A DNA stretch of 34,893 bases from SZUA-592 sp041556555 (GTDB lineage: Bacteria > Pseudomonadota > Gammaproteobacteria > Eutrophobiales > Eutrophobiaceae). Made by a program: the position numbers and the translations under genes. Below the pieces are notes generated by a model. The model made no database searches and was not told the DNA's origin. It was given only the letters and a program-made list of their open reading frames with translations. Below, one piece after another: positions 1-7,855 of the stretch (positions are counted from its first letter, which is position 1; every line of letters begins with the position of its first letter). The stretch is taken from positions 1 to 34,893 of the forward strand of contig JBFFIE010000018.1 in the NCBI GenBank assembly GCA_041556555.1, in the 5' to 3' direction.

Positions 1-237
1 GAAAGCCATCTCGTTATGATTGGCCTCCTGAAAAGTGACCGGCTCGACGAGAGGCAGAAAAAAATGGTCCAGGAAAAACGTGCCGAGTATGAAAAACAAT
101 CCCCGGGTGCCGGAAATACCGCAACAGTTGATTTCCCGGAAAGTGCATCGTTGTGTAAAAAATGCCTGACCAAGGCGATGATTATGATGGATAACTGCCT
201 GACCTGCCTGAATTGCGGTGAATCGAAGTGCAATTAA
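1..237 (+). CDS. nrdJ: Adenosylcobalamin-dependent ribonucleotide reductase (class II), C-terminal end, partial
   Basis: The frame is open from base 1, so the gene begins outside the window and the ATG at 16 is probably internal. The visible tail is about 78 residues. It ends in a cysteine-rich segment, Cys-x2-Cys then Cys-x2-Cys-x2-Cys-x4-Cys, followed by Asn and the stop. A tail of this type closes many B12-dependent ribonucleoside-diphosphate reductases. That family reduces ribonucleotides to deoxyribonucleotides using adenosylcobalamin, independently of oxygen, and C-terminal cysteines re-reduce the active site. The catalytic barrel is outside the window, so the identity rests on the tail alone. 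Another zinc-ribbon protein cannot be excluded. The oxygen-independent chemistry fits hemN nearby. Confidence 0.62.
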   Translation, partial: ESHLVMIGLLKSDRLDERQKKMVQEKRAEYEKQSPGAGNTATVDFPESASLCKKCLTKAMIMMDNCLTCLNCGESKCN

Positions 238-349
238 CCCGCCTATTGCATGAGTACACCAAAAATCCGATTGAAAATATTACCCGGCAATGCCTGTACC
301 GTTTTGCATGAAAGAATAGTTTATACACGCACTGGCCACCGGAGCTTGA

Positions 350-1204
350 GTGGTTCCTATGCTGACTGTCACTGATCACCGCCGTGACCGGCTGGGATTG
401 CATTACATCTACCCGGTCATCTCACGCCGCGCCGGCGGGCTTTCCATCGGTATCAACCTGAACACTGACAATGCCTGCAACTGGCGTTGCATCTATTGCC
501 AGGTCCCCGGCCTTAGGCGCGGCAAGGCGCCGGATACGGATTTGCAACTGCTGGCAACGGAATTACATTCCGTACTGCAGGATATCCTGCACGGCGATTT
601 TTATGCGCATTATCAAATTCCGGATGAATCAAGGCAGATCCGCGATATCGCCATATCCGGTAATGGTGAGGCCACCAGCTCCGGCATGTTCGACCGGGTC
701 GTCGAAGTTATCGGCAAGGTCGTAGAAGAATGCGGGCTGCTGAAGCGCATCAAAATTGTTTTGATCACCAATGGCAGCCTGATATCCCGGCCGAAAGTCA
801 AAAAAGGGATTGAACATCTGGCGCAATTCAACGGTGAAGTCTGGTTCAAGCTCGACAGTGCCACTAATACCGGCCTGCGCAATATCAATCATGCCGCTAT
901 ATCGATCGGAAAGGTGCGCAGAAACCTGGAAACGGCGGCAAGCCTCTGTCCGACATGGATCCAGACCTGTGTCTTCAGCCTGGATGGAAAACCGCCGACG
1001 GAATCAGAACAGCAGGCCTATTTCCGGTTTATTTCTTCTCTTATGGAAAACTCGATCCCCATAAAAGGCATACTGCTTTACGGGATCATACGCCCTTCGC
1101 AGCAACCCGAGTCGAAGCGACTGACACGATTGCCCGAAAACTGGCTCAGGGAATACGCCAAAAAAATCAATGCATTCGGTGTTGAAGTGAAGGTCTGTGT
1201 ATGA
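350..1204 (+). CDS. Radical SAM protein of unknown function
   Basis: A 284-residue protein with the radical SAM cluster motif Cys-x3-Cys-x2-Cys at C43, C47 and C50 (CNWRCIYC). These cysteines bind the [4Fe-4S] cluster that cleaves S-adenosylmethionine. A glycine-rich stretch (SGNGEAT, about residue 104) follows, as in many SAM barrels. No extra cluster-binding C-terminal domain (SPASM or twitch) is visible. The start is taken as GTG at 350 because GGAG at 341-344 lies 5 bases upstream. The ATG at 359 would leave a 14-base gap. The protein resembles uncharacterised COG0731-like proteins of gammaproteobacteria, but I cannot name its substrate. It lies between a B12-dependent ribonucleotide reductase end and hemN, 112 bp after the former, and no terminator is visible between them. 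Confidence 0.85.
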   Translation: MVPMLTVTDHRRDRLGLHYIYPVISRRAGGLSIGINLNTDNACNWRCIYCQVPGLRRGKAPDTDLQLLATELHSVLQDILHGDFYAHYQIPDESRQIRDIAISGNGEATSSGMFDRVVEVIGKVVEECGLLKRIKIVLITNGSLISRPKVKKGIEHLAQFNGEVWFKLDSATNTGLRNINHAAISIGKVRRNLETAASLCPTWIQTCVFSLDGKPPTESEQQAYFRFISSLMENSIPIKGILLYGIIRPSQQPESKRLTRLPENWLREYAKKINAFGVEVKVCV

Positions 1205-1303
1205 CAGTTTTTTGATAACAAGGCCACGTCGGGCTGGTTTCTGCCTTTAAAATGCGTAAAGAATGCGGAATCCGGGAAACCAGGGTAATAAATCAATCAA
1301 CGC

Positions 1304-1317
1304 TTGATCTAGATCAT
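1304..1317 (+). promoter_or_regulatory. FNR/Anr box upstream of hemN
   Basis: TTGAT-ctag-ATCAT matches the FNR/Anr consensus TTGAT-N4-ATCAA at 9 of 10 defined bases. The box centre (1310.5) is about 42 bases before the start point expected from the TATAGT hexamer at 1342-1347, which is the class II activation geometry. Anaerobic activation of hemN by FNR/Anr is known in other gammaproteobacteria. Just upstream, ATCAA at 1296-1300 forms an additional inverted repeat with the left half-site. Confidence 0.8.
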
Positions 1318-1341
1318 CACGTCCCTGGATTTTTCCTGCTA

Positions 1342-1347
1342 TATAGT
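1342..1347 (+). promoter_or_regulatory. Probable -10 hexamer of the hemN promoter
   Basis: TATAGT lies 24 bases after the end of the FNR box. There is no good -35 hexamer, as expected for an FNR-dependent promoter. The start point would be near 1353, giving a leader of about 23 nt before the hemN ATG. Confidence 0.6.
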
Positions 1348-1375
1348 ATGCAAATTATATCCATGATCATGACTG

Positions 1376-2761
1376 ATGCAGGTAATCCTTGATAAAGAAC
1401 TGATCTCCCGCTACGGCCAGACAGGTCCCCGATATACATCGTACCCCTCTGCTGTAAATTTCCATGACGGTTTCAGCGACAGTCATTACCAACATGCTGT
1501 CCGGCATACCAACGAGGAGTTAATACCGGCGCCCTTGTCGCTTTATTTCCACCTGCCGTTTTGCAGCAGGGTCTGTTACTACTGTGCCTGTAACAAGATC
1601 ATTACCAGGAACCGGAGCCGGGCCTCTCCCTACCTTGCCACCCTCTACCAGGAGATCGCATTGCAAGGCGCCTTGTTTGACCATGACAGGGTCGTCGATC
1701 AACTTCACTGGGGCGGCGGGACACCGACCTTTATCAGTAATGAACAGATGCGGGAACTCATGGCTGTCATCCGTGAGCATTTTACCTTGCGTGATGATGA
1801 CACTGGTGAATACTCCATAGAAATTGATCCGCGCGAGGTCCGTGATGACACGATTGATGTATTACGTAATATAGGGTTCAACCGTATCAGTATCGGTGTG
1901 CAGGATTTCGATCCCGATGTTCAGAAGGCGGTTAACCGGCTGCAGTCTTTCGAGCAAACAGAACAAGTGATTCGTGCGGCGAGGGAAGCCGGGTTTCACT
2001 CTGTTAATGTTGACTTGATATACGGTTTGCCGAAACAGAGCGTAAAAAGCTTTTCCGAGACACTTGAATTACTGTCTGATTTAAATCCGGACCGGATCGC
2101 CGTATACAATTATGCCCATCTGCCGACCCTGTTCAAAACCCAACGACAGATAAAGGAGGAGGAACTTCCTGCTGCCGATGTCAAGCTGGATATCTTGCAG
2201 CACATCATTAATTACCTGACGGCAAATCAATATGTCTACATTGGCATGGACCATTTTGCAAAACCCGACGATGAGCTTGCCAGGGCACAGGACAGGGGTG
2301 ATCTGCACCGCAATTTCCAGGGCTATTCAACCCATGCAGACTGCGACATTGTCGGCATGGGGGTCACCGCCATAAGCCGCATCGGTGACTGTTATGCCCA
2401 GAACACCCGCACCCTGGAAGAGTATGAGCAAATGGTTAACTCAGGCAGGATACCGGTTGTCCGCGGAATCGAACTGGATGATGATGACCGCCTGAGGAGA
2501 GATGTAATTACCAGCCTGATTTGCCACTTCCGCCTGCGGTTTGCTGATATTGAGGATAACTATCACATCGACTTTGCGGATTATTTCCATGATGAACTGG
2601 TCACGCTGGGTGCATTGGAAAAAGATGGCCTGTTAACCCTGGAAAGTGATGCCATCAACGTCACTCCCAAAGGGCGATTATTGATCCGGAATATCTGCAT
2701 GGTCTTTGACAAATATCTGCAGGGCGGTATGAACAGCAACAGATTTTCCAAGGTGATTTGA
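1376..2761 (+). CDS. hemN: Oxygen-independent coproporphyrinogen III oxidase
   Basis: HemN decarboxylates coproporphyrinogen III to protoporphyrinogen IX in haem synthesis without oxygen, using two S-adenosylmethionines. The protein has 461 residues, close to the usual length. The N-terminal segment around residues 13-25 (YGQTGPRYTSYPSA) is typical of true HemN. The cluster motif CSRVCYYCAC gives C63, C67 and C70 plus the HemN-specific C72, which separates it from HemW. The GGGTP motif and the long C-terminal HemN domain are present. The ATG at 1376 has only a weak ribosome binding site, but the N-terminus aligns well with the family. The FNR box at 1304-1317 predicts induction at low oxygen. 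No aerobic HemF is in this window. Confidence 0.96.
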   Translation: MQVILDKELISRYGQTGPRYTSYPSAVNFHDGFSDSHYQHAVRHTNEELIPAPLSLYFHLPFCSRVCYYCACNKIITRNRSRASPYLATLYQEIALQGALFDHDRVVDQLHWGGGTPTFISNEQMRELMAVIREHFTLRDDDTGEYSIEIDPREVRDDTIDVLRNIGFNRISIGVQDFDPDVQKAVNRLQSFEQTEQVIRAAREAGFHSVNVDLIYGLPKQSVKSFSETLELLSDLNPDRIAVYNYAHLPTLFKTQRQIKEEELPAADVKLDILQHIINYLTANQYVYIGMDHFAKPDDELARAQDRGDLHRNFQGYSTHADCDIVGMGVTAISRIGDCYAQNTRTLEEYEQMVNSGRIPVVRGIELDDDDRLRRDVITSLICHFRLRFADIEDNYHIDFADYFHDELVTLGALEKDGLLTLESDAINVTPKGRLLIRNICMVFDKYLQGGMNSNRFSKVI

Positions 2762-2817
2762 TAGGCGAATTCTTTACCCGGGAAAAGTCGGGGAACTATC
2801 AGTTCATTCACTCTCCT

Positions 2818-2836
2818 CGCTCGAGGATCACGAAAC
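2818..2836. repeat. 19-bp copy of a folA 3'-end sequence
   Basis: These 19 bases are identical to 5644-5662, which encode the C-terminal residues FVILER of FolA on the minus strand. Read on the minus strand, the copy at 2818-2836 also encodes FVILER and is followed shortly by a stop (TGA, 2805-2807). The preceding codons are only loosely like folA. It may be a fragment left by a duplication, or chance. Confidence 0.5.
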
Positions 2837-2910
2837 AGCCGTCACCCGGCCTCAGGTAGGCCCCGAAAATATGGCCATAAACCGGCAATTAACGGTCCCC
2901 ACAGGCTTTC

Positions 2911-2939
2911 TTGATCGCGGAATACTGAGTGCTTATACT
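2911..2939 (+). promoter_or_regulatory. Sigma-70-type promoter of the Cfa-family gene
   Basis: TTGATC (2911-2916), a 17-base spacer and TATACT (2934-2939) give a good housekeeping promoter. Transcription would start near 2946 and leave a leader of about 49 nt to the ATG at 2995, which has GGAG at 2982-2985. Confidence 0.65.
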
Positions 2940-2994
2940 GAGCAACCCACTTAAAAATCAGGGGATTACGATAAATCTGCCGGAGCAATAAATA

Positions 2995-4233
2995 ATGGGA
3001 AAAATCATATCAACCCACACGGACAACGCCAGGGATGCCGGATCTTTCGATCGGTGGGTGGCGCGAAAGATATTATCAATCATCGGTAACCCGGCACTGG
3101 CATTTGTACTGCATGACGGCTCTACCGTTACAATCGGGGACGGACAGCCCAGCCTCCGCTTGCTGATTCACGATCGCCCTGCCCTTTGGTTATTGGCCAT
3201 CAACCCGGAATTGTATTTCGGCGAACTGTATTCCGAGGGCCGGATCGAAATTGAAGGCGGCCTGCTCGAATTTCTAAACACAGCTAACCGGGCTCTAACT
3301 GCCAGGAAAAGCCCTGTAGTGAGCGGTTTAATTTATTCCCGGGTAAAGCAACTGTTCCTGAACAATAGCCTCGCTACGGCGCGCCACAACATTCATCAAC
3401 ACTACGATATCGGCAATGCCTTTTATGAGAAGTGGCTGGACCGTGAAATGCAGTATACCTGTGCCTATTTTGCCGATCCCGACTACACCCTGGAGCAGGC
3501 CCAAATTGCCAAAATGGATCATGTCTGTCGCAAACTCAGGTTGGAACCAGGGCAAAGCGTTGTTGAAGCAGGTTTCGGCTGGGGTGGACTGGCACGGCAT
3601 ATGGCGCGGAAGTATGGCGTCCGGGTCAAGGCCTACAATATTTCACATGAACAGGTTGCCTATGCCAGGCAACGTGCGCAAAGTGAAGGACTGGATGAAC
3701 AGGTTGAATACATAGAAGATGACTACCGGAATATCAGGGGTGAGTTCGATGTCTTTGTTTCAGTCGGCATGCTGGAACACGTCGGAACTCGAAACTACAA
3801 GGTCCTCGGCAGGGTCATTAATTCGTGCCTGAAAGAAAAGGGTATGGGGTTGATCCATACCATTGGGCGTAACCGGCCCGGTTATATGAATCCCTGGATA
3901 GCAAAACGGATTTTCCCGGGGGCATGTCCTCCCGCCATCAGCGAGATGATGAATATCTTCGAATCAGAGAATCTCTCTGTCCTGGATATCGAGAACCTGC
4001 GATTACACTACGCCACGACACTGGAACACTGGCTCTCCCGATTCAACGATAATATCGGGCAGATACGGGAAGAATACGATGAAAAGTTTATCCGTGCCTG
4101 GCGTCTCTACCTGTCCGGATCCATGAGTGCCTTTACTACCGGCAGGTTGCAGTTATTCCAGGTGGTATTCACTCCGGGGGAAAATAACAATTTGCCCTGG
4201 TCGCGTGCCCATCTCTACGATTCACACCAGTAA
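2995..4233 (+). CDS. Cfa-family S-adenosylmethionine-dependent lipid methyltransferase
   Basis: A 412-residue member of the cyclopropane-fatty-acyl-phospholipid synthase family. These enzymes transfer a methyl group from S-adenosylmethionine onto the double bond of an acyl chain in membrane phospholipid. An N-terminal lipid-binding region (about 1-125) precedes a class I methyltransferase fold (about 126-400). Conserved pieces include HYDIGNAFY, YTCAYF with C156, the SAM loop at 191-198, SVGMLEHVG with E261 and H262, and the LIHTIG segment. The SAM loop reads EAGFGWGG where E. coli Cfa has DIGCGWGG, so this is not the standard Cfa subgroup. The gene has its own promoter and converges with a DHCR24-like FAD oxidoreductase ending 23 bp away. 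That pairing resembles TmsB/TmsA, so the product may be a methylene or 10-methyl fatty acid rather than a cyclopropane. Confidence 0.9.
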   Translation: MGKIISTHTDNARDAGSFDRWVARKILSIIGNPALAFVLHDGSTVTIGDGQPSLRLLIHDRPALWLLAINPELYFGELYSEGRIEIEGGLLEFLNTANRALTARKSPVVSGLIYSRVKQLFLNNSLATARHNIHQHYDIGNAFYEKWLDREMQYTCAYFADPDYTLEQAQIAKMDHVCRKLRLEPGQSVVEAGFGWGGLARHMARKYGVRVKAYNISHEQVAYARQRAQSEGLDEQVEYIEDDYRNIRGEFDVFVSVGMLEHVGTRNYKVLGRVINSCLKEKGMGLIHTIGRNRPGYMNPWIAKRIFPGACPPAISEMMNIFESENLSVLDIENLRLHYATTLEHWLSRFNDNIGQIREEYDEKFIRAWRLYLSGSMSAFTTGRLQLFQVVFTPGENNNLPWSRAHLYDSHQ

Positions 4234-4256
4234 ACAAAGTATAAGAACAATACTTA

Positions 4257-5597
4257 TTAATTGATATTACTGTGGCTCACCGCTTTCTCGTACAAGGTGT
4301 AGGCCTTCTGTTCGGTATCGTATCTTGTTTTCAACTGCTCGTAGCCCGGTCCGTTGTAGAGACGATCGAATTCCTCTCGCGATATAAACGATGACGAGTA
4401 AAGCATCTTTATACCACTGAGGTCGAAGCATTTTTGATCGAGGATCCGGGTGTAATGATTCCCTTCCCGCCCCGGCGCTTTACTCACATTACAGTAACAA
4501 CCCAGGTTGAAATAAAGCTCGTTTGCCTTGATTGGATAAATGGTTGGCGATGCAGGCGTCTTGATGGGAACAGCGGTCCATGGTTTACCCTCGAGATCGA
4601 CATTATCAAGGGCATAGTCAATAAGTTCCCTGGCTTGTTCCCAGGGAACCTCCCAGTCCTGTATCAGTGGTTCTGTTTCCTTTCCCGAACGCCACGGCAA
4701 TCGGCGTTGCCAGATTTCCTTCCACTGACAGTAGCGCGTATAAAATCCTGAATTGCGAAAACGCCCGGGTGCATACCGGCGAAAAAGACGGTATGCAAAT
4801 GTATCCGGCACATTCCAGAACCAGTCGGGATCGTAGCGGAAGATATAATCCCTGGTTGTAAGATAAATATCATCGGTCTGCTGTATGAGTTTATAAAAGA
4901 TATGTTCCCGCACGATATCATGCGTATACGGCACCCCCTCGACCATCCTGGCAGTCATCAGGTAAAAGCTGGTGTTAGAGAAAAACAGGCCCTCTATGAA
5001 ATCGATGTGATTATCTTCCGTTGCCTGCTGCATGGCATTCAAATACTCATTAACGTTGGCGAAGCGCGCCACTTTCATATGCACAAAAGGACGGGCCTTC
5101 ATCAACCTGATTTTTGCGCGCAGGATGTAACCAAGGGTTCCGTAGGAATTGGGCAAGGCATGAAACAGGTCACTGTAGGCGTTCGTACTGTTACATTGGA
5201 CAATACGACCATCCGGTAACAGTACTTCCGCCTCGATCAGCCCATCATGAACGAAGCCGTGGCGGTAACAGCTGGACTCAATGCCGATGCCGACTGTCGC
5301 CCCGCCAATCGTAATATGCTTGAGCTCGGGAGTAACCAGCGGCAACCTGCCCAGCGGCAATACGGCATCAACGATGCTTTCAAAGGTAGCAAGACCTTCA
5401 ACATCGAGCACATTGTTTTCCACATCAACAGCCAACACGTTGTTGAAATCAGCAAGCGATAGACCCTCTGAACGATTGCTCTTCCACGATCCATAACGAA
5501 ACAGGTTTGAGATCGTTCGCTTGCGCAGGCGTAATTTACCTTGTTGTGATGCCAGTGCCTGCTGCAGGTGTTGTTTTTTAGCGGAAAAGTCGTCCAT
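4257..5597 (-). CDS. FAD-binding oxidoreductase, DHCR24/TmsA-like
   Basis: A 446-residue flavoprotein of the PCMH-type FAD-binding family. Residues 88-165 resemble delta-24-sterol reductase (DHCR24): a VTPELKHITIGG stretch, GIGIESSCYRHGF, LPDGRIV, SDLFHALPNSYGTLGY. The bacterial relative with a known role is TmsA (BfaA), which reduces the methylene group made by the Cfa-like TmsB to give 10-methyl fatty acids. A Cfa-family gene lies convergent 23 bp away. No transmembrane segment or signal peptide is evident. The gene follows folA by 33 bp with no terminator, so it probably belongs to the lgt-thyA-folA operon. ATG at 5597 is the only ATG between the folA stop, which is in the same frame, and the conserved region. 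GAGG sits unusually close to it. Fatty-acid versus sterol substrate is inference. Confidence 0.85.
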   Translation of the reverse strand: MDDFSAKKQHLQQALASQQGKLRLRKRTISNLFRYGSWKSNRSEGLSLADFNNVLAVDVENNVLDVEGLATFESIVDAVLPLGRLPLVTPELKHITIGGATVGIGIESSCYRHGFVHDGLIEAEVLLPDGRIVQCNSTNAYSDLFHALPNSYGTLGYILRAKIRLMKARPFVHMKVARFANVNEYLNAMQQATEDNHIDFIEGLFFSNTSFYLMTARMVEGVPYTHDIVREHIFYKLIQQTDDIYLTTRDYIFRYDPDWFWNVPDTFAYRLFRRYAPGRFRNSGFYTRYCQWKEIWQRRLPWRSGKETEPLIQDWEVPWEQARELIDYALDNVDLEGKPWTAVPIKTPASPTIYPIKANELYFNLGCYCNVSKAPGREGNHYTRILDQKCFDLSGIKMLYSSSFISREEFDRLYNGPGYEQLKTRYDTEQKAYTLYEKAVSHSNIN

Positions 5598-5630
5598 ATC
5601 CTCGTTTGATCCATCCTGCCGATAGAGGTG

Positions 5631-6122
5631 CTAGGCGTTGTTGCGCTCGAGGATCACGAAACTGTAATCATATTCATTCCTGGCGTCAGCCTTGAAATCT
5701 TGCCTTCCCACCTCTTCCCAGATGTCCCAATCTATTTTTGGAAACCAGGTATCGCCATCGACCTCGGCATGGACCTTGGTCAGGTATATTCGTGTGGCCT
5801 TGTCCAGCGTTTGTTCGTAAAGGTCCGCTCCGCCCATGACCATAACCTCGCCGGCATCGGCATAACGTTTGTAGACGTCCTCGAGGCTGTTCAACACCGT
5901 GCAACCTTCCGCCTGGTAATCGGTTTCCCGGCTCAGGACCACGTTGTCGCGGCCGGGCAAGGGACGGCCAATGGACTCATGTGTTTTTCTGCCCATGACA
6001 ATCGGTTTGCCCATCGTGACTGCCTTGAAGTACTTGAGATCGGAAGACAAGCGCCAGGGAAGTGTATAATCCTTGCCAATGATGCCGTTCCTGTCCATTG
6101 CCACAATTAACGATATTTTCAT
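5631..6122 (-). CDS. folA: Dihydrofolate reductase
   Basis: FolA reduces dihydrofolate to tetrahydrofolate with NADPH and so restores the folate oxidised by thymidylate synthase. The 163-residue protein starts MKISLIVAMDRNGIIG. It carries the substrate loop LPWRLSSDL with catalytic D28, the NADPH-binding MGRKTHESIGRPLPGR and the late MVMGGADLY motif. All are standard for bacterial chromosomal DHFR. Its ATG overlaps the thyA stop by 4 bases (ATGA), which indicates translational coupling. The last codons, for FVILER, share a 19-bp identical stretch with the region after hemN. Confidence 0.97.
   Translation of the reverse strand: MKISLIVAMDRNGIIGKDYTLPWRLSSDLKYFKAVTMGKPIVMGRKTHESIGRPLPGRDNVVLSRETDYQAEGCTVLNSLEDVYKRYADAGEVMVMGGADLYEQTLDKATRIYLTKVHAEVDGDTWFPKIDWDIWEEVGRQDFKADARNEYDYSFVILERNNA
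5644..5662. repeat. 19-bp sequence shared with the region downstream of hemN
   Basis: Inside the last codons of folA. It is identical to 2818-2836 and in the same orientation. See the entry at 2818. Confidence 0.5.
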
Positions 6123-6913
6123 ACAGCGATGGGTGCCTTGATGGCTGGATGGCTTTCATAACCGATTAACTCAAAGTCTTCGTATTTGAAATCAAAGATC
6201 GATGTCACCTCCGGGTTGATCTTCATTACCGGCAACGGCAAGGGTTTGCGCGATAACTGCTCGTCCACCTGTTCCAGGTGATTGAGATAGAGATGGGCAT
6301 CACCGAAGGTATGCACGAATTCGCCCGGTCGCAGACCGCAAACCTGCGCCATCATCATGGTTAATAATGAGTACGAGGCAATGTTAAAGGGCACACCGAG
6401 GAAGATGTCTGCGCTGCGCTGATACAACTGGCAGGACAACTGGCCGTTGCTCACGTAAAACTGGAAGAACGCGTGACAGGGCATGAGTGCCATCTTCTCC
6501 AGTTCACCAACGTTCCAGGCACTGACGATCAAGCGCCGGGAATCCGGATTGATCTTGATCAGTTCGATCACGTTTTTGATTTGATCAACTGTTTTACCAT
6601 CCGCGGTTTCCCAGTGGCGCCATTGCGCACCATAGACCGGTCCGAGGTTGCCTTCCTCATCGGCCCACTCATCCCAGATGCTGACACCGTGATCCTTTAG
6701 ATACTTGATGTTGGTATCGCCATTTAGAAACCAGAGCAGTTCATGGATGATGGACCTGAAATGCAGTTTCTTGGTGGTGATGGCCGGGAAGCTTTCGCTG
6801 ATATCAAAACGCATCTGGTAACCAAACACGCTGAGCGTTCCCGTGCCGGTGCGGTCTTCCTTTTTCTGGCCGTGGGTTTTTACGTGCCGCATGAATTCCA
6901 GATATTGTTCCAT
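6119..6913 (-). CDS. thyA: Thymidylate synthase
   Basis: ThyA methylates dUMP to dTMP with 5,10-methylenetetrahydrofolate and releases dihydrofolate, the substrate of the next gene, folA. At 264 residues it has the same length as the E. coli enzyme. The phosphate-binding RTGTGTLSVFG (R21), the catalytic cysteine C146 in LMPCHAFFQFYV, the QRSADIFLGVPFNIASY block and the C-terminal KAPIAV are all intact. It is preceded by lgt with 24 bp between them and overlaps folA by 4 bases, the usual lgt-thyA-folA order of gammaproteobacteria. Confidence 0.98.
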   Translation of the reverse strand: MEQYLEFMRHVKTHGQKKEDRTGTGTLSVFGYQMRFDISESFPAITTKKLHFRSIIHELLWFLNGDTNIKYLKDHGVSIWDEWADEEGNLGPVYGAQWRHWETADGKTVDQIKNVIELIKINPDSRRLIVSAWNVGELEKMALMPCHAFFQFYVSNGQLSCQLYQRSADIFLGVPFNIASYSLLTMMMAQVCGLRPGEFVHTFGDAHLYLNHLEQVDEQLSRKPLPLPVMKINPEVTSIFDFKYEDFELIGYESHPAIKAPIAV

Positions 6914-6937
6914 TAACTACTCCACTTAAACCGTTTG

Positions 6938-7729
6938 CTAAATGATCTTGCCCCTGACATAGGCGATGACCAGTAATATAACACCCAGGATGATCATCGG
7001 TAACGAGAGCACTTGCCCCATCGTCAACCAGTCCCAGGCGAGGTAACCGATGTTGGCATCGGGTATGCGCACGAACTCTATCAGGCTGCGGAACACCCCA
7101 TAACCCAGCAGGAACAATCCGGTTGCCGCCATTAACGGCCGCGGTTTCGAGGTAAACCACCAGAGAATAATAAACAAAAGTAGCCCTTCGAGCAGGGCCT
7201 CGTATAACTGCGAGGGATGGCGCGGGATGCCGCCGGCCCGTGGGTCCGGGAACACCATGGCCCAGGGCAACATGCTCGGCGCGCCCCAGAGTTCACCGTT
7301 GATAAAGTTGGCGATGCGGCCGAAGAACAAACCCAGCGGCACCACCGGTGCGACGAAATCACTGACCGTGAAAAACAGCTTGCCGTATTTTTTGGCGAAA
7401 AACAGCATGGCCGCGGCTACGCCGAGTAAACCGCCGTGAAACGACATGCCGCCCTTGTTGATCATTAACACTTCAAGCGGGTTATCGAGGTAATACGGCA
7501 GGTTGTAAAACAACACCGAACCGAGGCGACCGCCGATCAGGATCCCGAGCGTGCTGTAAAACACCAGGTCCGCCACCTGGTCACCGCTCCATGATGGAGA
7601 CTTCCTGGCACGAAGACTGCACAGCCACCAGGCTATGAGGATGGCAACAACATAGCTGATCCCGTACCAGCGCACATGCAAGGGACCGATGGAAAAGGCG
7701 ATGGGATCGATATTCGGGTAGGTCAGCAT
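6938..7729 (-). CDS. lgt: Phosphatidylglycerol-prolipoprotein diacylglyceryl transferase
   Basis: Lgt moves diacylglycerol from phosphatidylglycerol to the lipobox cysteine of prolipoproteins, the first step of lipoprotein maturation in the inner membrane. The 263-residue protein is polytopic, with about seven hydrophobic segments. It shows the GGRLG loop, H98 in MSFHGG, and the family signature GRIANFINGELWG at 137-149, with R138 and E146 at the positions of the essential Arg and Glu. It is the first gene of the minus-strand operon and is divergent from the DUF255 gene with 126 bp between them. Confidence 0.97.
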   Translation of the reverse strand: MLTYPNIDPIAFSIGPLHVRWYGISYVVAILIAWWLCSLRARKSPSWSGDQVADLVFYSTLGILIGGRLGSVLFYNLPYYLDNPLEVLMINKGGMSFHGGLLGVAAAMLFFAKKYGKLFFTVSDFVAPVVPLGLFFGRIANFINGELWGAPSMLPWAMVFPDPRAGGIPRHPSQLYEALLEGLLLFIILWWFTSKPRPLMAATGLFLLGYGVFRSLIEFVRIPDANIGYLAWDWLTMGQVLSLPMIILGVILLVIAYVRGKII

Positions 7730-7855
7730 GGGCGCTTATCTTAACATCTCGCGCTTTGGCGTTCCCTGACGATTTCAAGCGTCCGCCGGGGTGTGGAGAC
7801 TACCGTGAATACGTTATAGTGCGGGCTCATTTCAACCGGCGACAAGCACCGCGAC

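Noticed and set aside
7792..7820. Promoter for the DUF255 gene with TATAGT at 7815-7820
   Set aside because: The -10 is fair but no acceptable -35 lies at 16-18 bases, so it was not listed.
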